The position numbers were made by a program, and so were the translations under genes. Positions 58,720 through 64,000 of a DNA stretch of 64,000 nucleotides are shown here, piece by piece. Below the pieces are notes generated by a model, which was not told the origin of the DNA, made no database searches, and was given only the letters and a program-made list of their open reading frames with translations. Origin of the DNA: an uncultured Pelagibacteraceae bacterium (GTDB taxonomy: Bacteria > Pseudomonadota > Alphaproteobacteria > Pelagibacterales > Pelagibacteraceae); contig CACALX010000001.1 in assembly GCA_902533445.1 (NCBI GenBank), positions 1 through 64,000 of the forward strand, given 5' to 3'. Every line of letters starts with the position of its first letter. Positions within the stretch are counted from its first letter, which is position 1.

Positions 58720-61023
58720 ATGAGTCGGGAATTTAAAGAAGGAAATAATGATTTTGTTAAACATGCTCCATGCACCAAGTGTGGAAGTAAAGACAATGTG
58801 TCAGTTTATAAAGATGGTCACGGATATTGTTTTGGATGTGAATATTTCTATCCACAATATGATGCTGCAGGTTCAGTAACAAAGCTTAATGGACAAAGCT
58901 CCAACAAGAATAAAATAAATCAAAACAACTATACTTACATGAAAGGAGATTACCATGACATACCATGGTCACTGGATTTTACAGATCCAAAAGAAGGATT
59001 TAAACGAGAGCAATACAAAAAGAAAAAAGGCTACGATACCCATTACATCTACACTGACAAAGAAGGCAATACTGCGTTTGTTGTTGAAAGACAGTACACT
59101 GATGAGTCGAAACAAGAAAAGAAGTTTATACCTTATAGCAAATGGAAAAATAAGATTGATGGTTCAACGAGGTGGATTTCAAAGCACATGTCAAAAGAAA
59201 ATAGAACCATCTATAATTTGGAAGCGTTATCAAAAAGTAGAGAGTCTACTGTTGTAGTTGTAGAAGGTGAAAAAGCAGCTAATGCTTATATCAAACAAAA
59301 GTTACTTCCCTGCACTACATGGTCAAGTGGAGCTAAGGCTGTATTAAAAAATGATTTTGATCCGCTATTAGACTTTCAAAATATAATTTTATTTCCAGAT
59401 AATGATACTGAGGGATTTACAGCAATGCATAAGTTGGCTCAGCATCTTGTGACCGATTTAAATGTTGCAATAGAAAATATTAAACTAGTTTTATTTCCAG
59501 ATGAATTTCCAGAAAAATGGGATTTGGCTGATCCTGTTCCTGAAAATTCGAACACAGATGGACACAGATTAGCATTTAACGCTCTACCCTATACTGAGGC
59601 TGCACCAAATTATTTAGATTTATGGAAAAAATTTAAAGAACCAGATTTATCAGAAAAAGAAAAAGATAAAAAAGATCGACTGTTAGAGGTATCGTCAAAT
59701 GTAATTTACATTGTTGAGCTTGATGAGATGTTAGACATACAAAAAGATTTACTTACTCCATTAAAAGCATTTGATAATAATTATGGATATTTAAAGGTTG
59801 ATAAAAAGAAGCCATCAACATGGTTATTAGAACAAGAACCAGAAATATTTAAAAGAGCTAACTCATTTGAATTTAACCCAAAAAGACCTAGAGGTTTGGT
59901 GGATGTAAATGGTGTTCCTATAGCTAATAGATACAGAGGTCCTTCTATTATTCCAAAGGTTGGTGATGTTACTATGTGGAAAGACACATTAATTGATTTA
60001 TTTGATGATGAAGAAGCAGCTCATGCAGCAGAGCAATATTTTGGTTGGTGTGTTCAAAACCAAGGTGAAAAAGCTATGTGGGCACCATTATGGATTTCTC
60101 CGAAAAAAGGAATTGGAAAAAATTTTATAACTAACATTTTAGGTCAAGTATATGGACTCAAGAACTTTAGACCAAATTTAAAATACAAACATGTGATAGG
60201 TAAATTCAACTCATGGATAATTGGCGCACAGTTTGCGGTAATCAACGAAGTATTTTTATCTAAAAATTTTAACAAAAAGCAGGAACTGTCAGAAGAAATT
60301 AAAGATTTAATTACTGAGCCATATATTCATATTGAGGAAAAATTTAGAAGAGGTTTTGATTATCCTAACACCTGTAACTTTATTTTAATTTCTAATCATG
60401 AAGATTGTATGAATATTGCTGACGACGAACGAAGGTACTATGTAAAAAAATTAACTTCACAAATTAGAAAACGAGATTACTGGAAACCACGATGGGAATG
60501 GGCTGCTGCAGATGGTGCAAGGTTTGTGATGAGTCATTTAACAAATCTAAAAATAGATGATCCTGATCTGTATAAAGAGAGAGCTCCTGTCACTGATGAC
60601 ATGCAAGAACTTGCTAAACTAAGTGAACATCCAATATTCAAATGGTTGGATGAACACAGAGCAGCTGAAACAGGACCATTTAAAAGAAGTGGATCAAGTG
60701 ACTTTAGAGTTTTTAATTACATGTGTGTTGCAACAGAACTACATAGAACTTGTCATGCATTTAAACAAGAAGGTGCATTGGAAGTGGTTATAGATTGGTG
60801 CAAAAAGAGATCAACATCATGGCACCCGATCAAACAAGAATATACTAAACAGATAGTCAGTGGTGATGGTTCGCGTCCGAGAGCCTATCTACTACCACCG
60901 CAAGATCCAGATACAGCAAATGAATATTGGCTGAAGACTCTAAGGTCTAAAGGACCAACGGACCTTGGCCGAATCTACGATATGAAGGGCAGCTATTCTC
61001 CAAAAGAGGAAGATATAATTTAA
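58720..61023 (+). CDS. Replication protein: zinc-finger/TOPRIM primase fused to SF3-type helicase
   Basis: The 767-residue protein is the largest of the element. A zinc ribbon lies at the N-terminus with Cys18, Cys21, Cys37 and Cys40 (CTKCG...CFGC), as in T7 gp4-type primases. A TOPRIM domain follows, with VVVEGEKAANAY (Glu182) and FPDNDTEG (Asp227, Asp229). From about residue 430 comes an SF3/D5-like helicase of the phage DUF5906 type: Walker A SPKKGIGKNF (Lys467), Walker B FAVINEVF (about 505-512), and sensor FILISNHED (Asn559) with an arginine-rich DDERRYYV. It likely primes and unwinds element DNA. The C-terminal ~130 residues are unassigned. It overlaps a 51-codon gene by one base. Confidence 0.9.
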   Translation: MSREFKEGNNDFVKHAPCTKCGSKDNVSVYKDGHGYCFGCEYFYPQYDAAGSVTKLNGQSSNKNKINQNNYTYMKGDYHDIPWSLDFTDPKEGFKREQYKKKKGYDTHYIYTDKEGNTAFVVERQYTDESKQEKKFIPYSKWKNKIDGSTRWISKHMSKENRTIYNLEALSKSRESTVVVVEGEKAANAYIKQKLLPCTTWSSGAKAVLKNDFDPLLDFQNIILFPDNDTEGFTAMHKLAQHLVTDLNVAIENIKLVLFPDEFPEKWDLADPVPENSNTDGHRLAFNALPYTEAAPNYLDLWKKFKEPDLSEKEKDKKDRLLEVSSNVIYIVELDEMLDIQKDLLTPLKAFDNNYGYLKVDKKKPSTWLLEQEPEIFKRANSFEFNPKRPRGLVDVNGVPIANRYRGPSIIPKVGDVTMWKDTLIDLFDDEEAAHAAEQYFGWCVQNQGEKAMWAPLWISPKKGIGKNFITNILGQVYGLKNFRPNLKYKHVIGKFNSWIIGAQFAVINEVFLSKNFNKKQELSEEIKDLITEPYIHIEEKFRRGFDYPNTCNFILISNHEDCMNIADDERRYYVKKLTSQIRKRDYWKPRWEWAAADGARFVMSHLTNLKIDDPDLYKERAPVTDDMQELAKLSEHPIFKWLDEHRAAETGPFKRSGSSDFRVFNYMCVATELHRTCHAFKQEGALEVVIDWCKKRSTSWHPIKQEYTKQIVSGDGSRPRAYLLPPQDPDTANEYWLKTLRSKGPTDLGRIYDMKGSYSPKEEDII

Positions 61024-61178
61024 TGCAGCAAAGGACATTGATTAACATGTTAATGAAAATGATCGAATATTTGATTGCAGATAATACAAGACTGAAAATG
61101 CAGATTGCTAAATATGAAAAAAGATCTGGTGCACAGTTTGGTGGCACTCAGCGTATCAACGAATTTAAAAAAGTTTAA
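61023..61178 (+). CDS. Small 51-residue coiled-coil protein
   Basis: An ATG that shares a base with the primase-helicase stop (TAATG) begins 51 codons to 61178. The peptide (MQQRTLINMLMKMIEYLIADN... ending RINEFKKV) has a leucine/isoleucine heptad pattern and no signal peptide. The translation-coupled start supports it as a real gene; function is unknown. Confidence 0.6.
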   Translation: MQQRTLINMLMKMIEYLIADNTRLKMQIAKYEKRSGAQFGGTQRINEFKKV

Positions 61179-61415
61179 AATGTGGCCACCTACCCTCATT
61201 GGTGTATGGCGAGGGTTCGAACTTATAATCTTTTTCTTTTTAACTGAGTTACCTGAGTTGCTTGAGATCTGATTGATTTATTTTATTTTTTCTCTTCTCA
61301 ACCTTCTCATCACTAAGAAAAAAATAATAGCAACAAACTTACTCTGAATTTCGCAACCTTACCTGAACTGCTGCTAACGAACGCTTAATTAAATTAATAA
61401 ATTGCTGACGTGAAT

Positions 61416-61460
61416 GACCGTGCTAAGCAAGATGAAAAATTTTTTTTACTCAGCATGGTC
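61416..61460. repeat. Long imperfect inverted repeat
   Basis: GACCGTGCTAAG (61416-61427) and CTCAGCATGGTC (61449-61460) form a 12-bp stem with one G-T pair and one mismatch. The 21-base loop contains AAAAATTTTT, which can extend the fold. It resembles a cruciform or terminator, but is large for the latter. Confidence 0.65.
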
Positions 61461-61501
61461 AAATTTATTTAAAAGAAAAAATTAACTGTTATATATAAAT
61501 A

Positions 61502-61562
61502 ATTACGTCCGTAATAAATTCGCTGAGTCAGTTGAGCTCTTCCCGACGCCTTCTGGCTCAGC
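61502..61562. repeat. Two adjacent hairpins
   Basis: ATTAC/GTAAT (61502-61515) surrounds GTCC, and GCTGAGTCA (61522-61530) pairs with TGGCTCAGC (61554-61562) as a 9-bp stem with one G-T pair around a GC-richer 23-base loop. TGACCCAAAAACGTCCTTTTT follows. They could be terminators of the converging operons or parts of an origin. Confidence 0.6.
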
Positions 61563-61645
61563 AATAATTAGTGACCCAAAAACGTCCTTTTTGCATCTAA
61601 TAATTGAAGTAATTTTTTATTTTTTTTTAACAGATTTTTGTTTCA

Positions 61646-62239
61646 TCAAAACATTTTTAGCAAATCATCAAAAGTTAGAGGTAATTTTTGATCTGGATTA
61701 GCATTATATGTATCAGGCATAAATATAGTTACACTATCTACCTCTGTTGGTCCTTGACCTATATTATCAATTTTTTCAAAAAAGATCGTGAAATAATTAT
61801 CTTTAGGTAGAAATTCAATTCTAGAAATATTTTTAGATGGGCGTTTTTCATTAAACGCAAATTTACCTTTATCAATAAACTTTTTTTTACCTATTTTATC
61901 TATGTGCCAAATATCGAACTCTGCATCGCTTTCTAAGCACTTATAATTCATATTTCTACAATAAGGACGAATAGCAACTTCTATAGCAAATTGTTCATCT
62001 ACGAATTTTCTTTTTGGAATTACACATTTTTTGGTGACATTTTTTGAATGTTGTAAATTAACTAAATTTTCATCCTCTGCCACTTCCCACATATTTAAAT
62101 TCCAAGTGCCAATTTTTCTTAATTCAAAATAACCAGACTTTTCATAACAATTAATTTGAATAAGATCGAACCATTGATCAGCAAAACTATTGTTTGACCA
62201 AAAAAGACTAAAAAAGATTAATAATAAAAGTTTTTTCAT
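61646..62239 (-). CDS. Unknown secreted protein
   Basis: The 197-residue protein has a clear signal peptide: MKKLLLLIFFSLFWSNNSFA then DQWFDLIQ. The mature part contains four cysteines (INCYEKSG, KKCVIPKR, PYCRNMNYKC) that could form disulfides in the periplasm. No domain is recognised. The upstream gene's stop directly precedes its start, so the two are co-translated. It ends the minus-strand operon facing the element's right-hand non-coding region. Confidence 0.8.
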   Translation of the reverse strand: MKKLLLLIFFSLFWSNNSFADQWFDLIQINCYEKSGYFELRKIGTWNLNMWEVAEDENLVNLQHSKNVTKKCVIPKRKFVDEQFAIEVAIRPYCRNMNYKCLESDAEFDIWHIDKIGKKKFIDKGKFAFNEKRPSKNISRIEFLPKDNYFTIFFEKIDNIGQGPTEVDSVTIFMPDTYNANPDQKLPLTFDDLLKMF

Positions 62240-63544
62240 CTAATAATTTGGAATATTTAATGTTTTATCGTTAACTAAAATTTTATTTCCCATTATTTTT
62301 ATAGAAGCTTTTTGACGATCACCTAAGCTAATAGATACAAGTTTTTCCAATACCACCTGTTGTTTATCGAGAGTAATTCCTTTTGAATTAAACAAGTCAT
62401 GATCTGCACCCAATCTTTTTTTAACTTTTAAAACTAATAGATCAGAAAATATCCCTGAACCTCCACTGTTTGACTGTGTTTTTAAAACCATTGCACCATT
62501 ATCCGTAGTCCCATAATAAAAATATAAAAAATAACCTTCACCATTTGGATAGTTAATTGAAACGACAGGCTTTCCTTCATCTAATCTTGAGATTTCATAA
62601 TCATCTAAAAGAGAATATTGGTTTGAATCAAATGCGTCTGAAAGATTAATTGTGATGATAATATCTCCACTATCTGCATATCCAGGAATGAAGTCCTTTA
62701 TAATTTCAGGATGTACTGGATGTTTTTGATAAAAGAAATGTTTAGAAAGACATGATTTAATTGTTCCAAATTCATTATCTGATTTTTGACAAACTGGATC
62801 AAGTTTGTCCAAAGTATTTTTAACATTTAAATCCGATAGAGCACTTTCCAAAGATAATTTGGCTGGTTTATAAGTTGGATCAACTTCTAAGGTTTTTTTA
62901 TAATATAAAATAGCTCCATTTAAGTATCCGTTCCTATTAAGCACATGTCCTTTTTGTAGAAGTAATTTTTTATTATCTGATTGTTCCTGTATAGAAACTA
63001 GTTTTCCATTTTCCCATACTGCTGAGAATTTTGCTTTAACATCAGCAAAAACTAAGGTTCCTTGACCATGTTTTTTATTATTCTTATATTTTCCATAAAA
63101 TAATTCACTATTGTCATAAACAATTGGTTGCTCTCCTTCAAAAAATGCAACACCATCTTTAAATTGACCTACATACTCTTCACCAGTTGGTAATATTATT
63201 TTACCTTTGCCGTTCTCCTTATCATTTTTCCATTCACCACTATATTTGAGTCCATTCTTATATCTAATTGCACCAGAGCCACTTTTTTTATCATCCTTCC
63301 ATTGACCTATATAAAGGATACCATCTGCTTCATCTGTGAATGTACCTTCACCATGTCTTTTGTCATTTTTAAATTCACCTTCATATTTTTTAAAATTCCA
63401 ATAAATTAAAGTTCCTTTACCCTCACGTTTTCCATCAACTAATTTTCCAATGTATTCATCTCCGTTAGGATAGAAAAAAGATTCAGCTAAACTAAAATTG
63501 GACCATGATAAAATAATTGTCAGGATTAAAAAAATTTTCTTCAT
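62240..63544 (-). CDS. Secreted MORN-repeat protein with a TPR-like segment
   Basis: The 434-residue protein has a signal peptide (about 1-20, ending SNFSLA) followed by about seven MORN repeats (residues 24-185; for example YIGKLVDGKREGKGTL and YEGEFKNDKRHGEGTF). A TPR-like helix pair follows (about 195-240, LNRNGYLNGAILYYKKTLEVDP). The last ~190 residues are unrecognised. MORN repeats occur in membrane-associated or scaffold proteins; here the location is probably periplasmic. It overlaps the next upstream gene by 4 bp and abuts the downstream gene. Function is unknown. Confidence 0.85.
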   Translation of the reverse strand: MKKIFLILTIILSWSNFSLAESFFYPNGDEYIGKLVDGKREGKGTLIYWNFKKYEGEFKNDKRHGEGTFTDEADGILYIGQWKDDKKSGSGAIRYKNGLKYSGEWKNDKENGKGKIILPTGEEYVGQFKDGVAFFEGEQPIVYDNSELFYGKYKNNKKHGQGTLVFADVKAKFSAVWENGKLVSIQEQSDNKKLLLQKGHVLNRNGYLNGAILYYKKTLEVDPTYKPAKLSLESALSDLNVKNTLDKLDPVCQKSDNEFGTIKSCLSKHFFYQKHPVHPEIIKDFIPGYADSGDIIITINLSDAFDSNQYSLLDDYEISRLDEGKPVVSINYPNGEGYFLYFYYGTTDNGAMVLKTQSNSGGSGIFSDLLVLKVKKRLGADHDLFNSKGITLDKQQVVLEKLVSISLGDRQKASIKIMGNKILVNDKTLNIPNY

Positions 63545-64000
63545 TTAAATTTTTCTATTTTAACTGAATAATCGATACCATTAAATGATGGTTTTTTATC
63601 GTCAAATTTTAGGAAATAAGCTTTTATAAAGTGTTTTCTAGATCCTGTACCCCAATTTGTTCCTTTTAATTTTATCTCACTTAAACCATCACTATTTAAA
63701 TCTTCAATCTCTACACTTCTTGGTGCAAATGTTTGGGTTTGATCAAATTCTTTAATATAGAATGTTGTTTCTTCGCTAACTAATATTACAGGATTATTTT
63801 CTTCAATATAAAATATATAAAACTGTCCACTTTTAGTGTCCTCTCTTCCTGCGTAATAAAATTTATATCCATTATCAGTGGTTTTAATATCGACGATTCC
63901 TGAAAAAAAGTTATTCATTATATCTGAACGCTCTTTAAATTTCTTATAAAGATCATTGTTTGAAAGATTTTTGTTTATAAAATCACTGCTTACCTCTCCT
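63541..64000 (-). CDS. Unknown protein, 5' end outside window
   Basis: The minus-strand frame is open from 63541 to the right edge with no stop, so an ATG at 63918 is not necessarily the start. Upstream codons read ...SDFINKNLSNNDLYKKFKERSDIM before the visible body. The body is beta-strand-like (GYKFYYAGRE, FYIFYIEE, EIKLKGTNWGTGSRKHFIKAYFLKFD) and includes VEIEDLNSDGLSEIKLKG, which resembles an FG-GAP/EF-type calcium loop segment. No domain is certain. It overlaps the MORN gene by 4 bp and belongs to its operon. Confidence 0.75.
   Translation of the reverse strand, partial: GEVSSDFINKNLSNNDLYKKFKERSDIMNNFFSGIVDIKTTDNGYKFYYAGREDTKSGQFYIFYIEENNPVILVSEETTFYIKEFDQTQTFAPRSVEIEDLNSDGLSEIKLKGTNWGTGSRKHFIKAYFLKFDDKKPSFNGIDYSVKIEKFK

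Larger units (their letters stand above)
61179..61645. other. 467-bp non-coding region rich in inverted and direct repeats
   Basis: No convincing gene is present. It contains the palindrome GTGGCCAC (61182-61189), an ACCCTC/GAGGGT hairpin (61192-61216), two CTGAGTT units 9 bp apart (61244-61259), and three inverted repeats listed separately. Several CTGAG/CTCAG copies occur throughout. It separates the plus-strand element operon from the minus-strand operon with MORN repeats. It may hold an origin, terminators or regulatory sites; nothing here is proven. Confidence 0.6.

Noticed and set aside
54852-61178. A complete prophage
   Set aside because: No terminase, portal, capsid, tail or lysis gene is recognisable; only integration, regulation and replication functions are seen. 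The part beyond the window is unknown.
61214-61221. GGTTCGAA as attR for tRNA-Thr
   Set aside because: Only 8 nt match tRNA-Thr and the flanks diverge at once; an att core should continue toward the CCA end.
1-64000. CRISPR array, rRNA genes or insertion sequences
   Set aside because: No regularly spaced repeats, no rRNA-like stretches and no transposase frames were seen.

Overview
The window is a very AT-rich, tightly packed bacterial chromosome segment. Intergenic gaps are usually under 30 bp and many start and stop codons overlap. Base composition, alphaproteobacterial gene order (adk between secY and rpsM, soxBDAG, gatCAB, pyrB next to a degenerate pyrC) and the streamlined layout point to a SAR11-type marine alphaproteobacterium (Candidatus Pelagibacter or a relative). 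This is an inference from gene content; there is no rRNA gene in the window.

Layout. Bases 1-488 hold the 3' end of a lytic transglycosylase gene, followed by tRNA-Ser(GCU) on the minus strand. A heterotetrameric sarcosine oxidase operon (soxB-soxD-soxA-soxG, 648-5743) runs on the plus strand. A minus-strand operon (12396 down to 5747) reads gatC-gatA-gatB, an O-methyltransferase, trhO, a MATE transporter and a small secreted nuclease. From 12447 to 18365 the plus strand carries ruvX, pyrB, a non-catalytic pyrC-like gene, plsY and topA. Then come a broken small helical-repeat gene, a RidA-like gene, ugd-galU, panC, mgtE, lipB and an rlu pseudouridine synthase.

The centre (53.7 kb down to 25.0 kb, all minus strand) is one continuous gene-expression supercluster: tRNA-Tyr, tRNA-Gly, tuf, tRNA-Trp, secE, nusG, rplKAJL, rpoBC, rpsL, rpsG, fusA, rpsJ, the S10/spc/alpha ribosomal genes, secY, adk, rpoA and rplQ. 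Candidate promoters are visible before tRNA-Tyr, before rpsL and before rpsM. All three have 16-bp spacers. rpmD (L30) and rpmJ (L36) are absent from the cluster.

The most interesting part begins at 54.6 kb. An intact tRNA-Thr(UGU) gene is followed immediately by a tyrosine integrase, small unknown genes, two excisionase/AlpA-like HTH genes and a large zinc-finger/TOPRIM/SF3-helicase replication protein, all on the plus strand. No capsid, terminase, portal, tail or lysis gene is recognisable. The layout is that of a phage satellite or small integrative element (similar in logic to P4-like satellites or to the tycheposon/VEIME elements described from marine bacteria), not of a complete prophage. 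Downstream lies about 470 bp of repeat- and hairpin-rich non-coding DNA, then a minus-strand operon of secreted proteins including a MORN/TPR-repeat protein that runs off the window. No second copy of the tRNA-Thr 3' end is visible, so the distal boundary is probably outside the window or has decayed.
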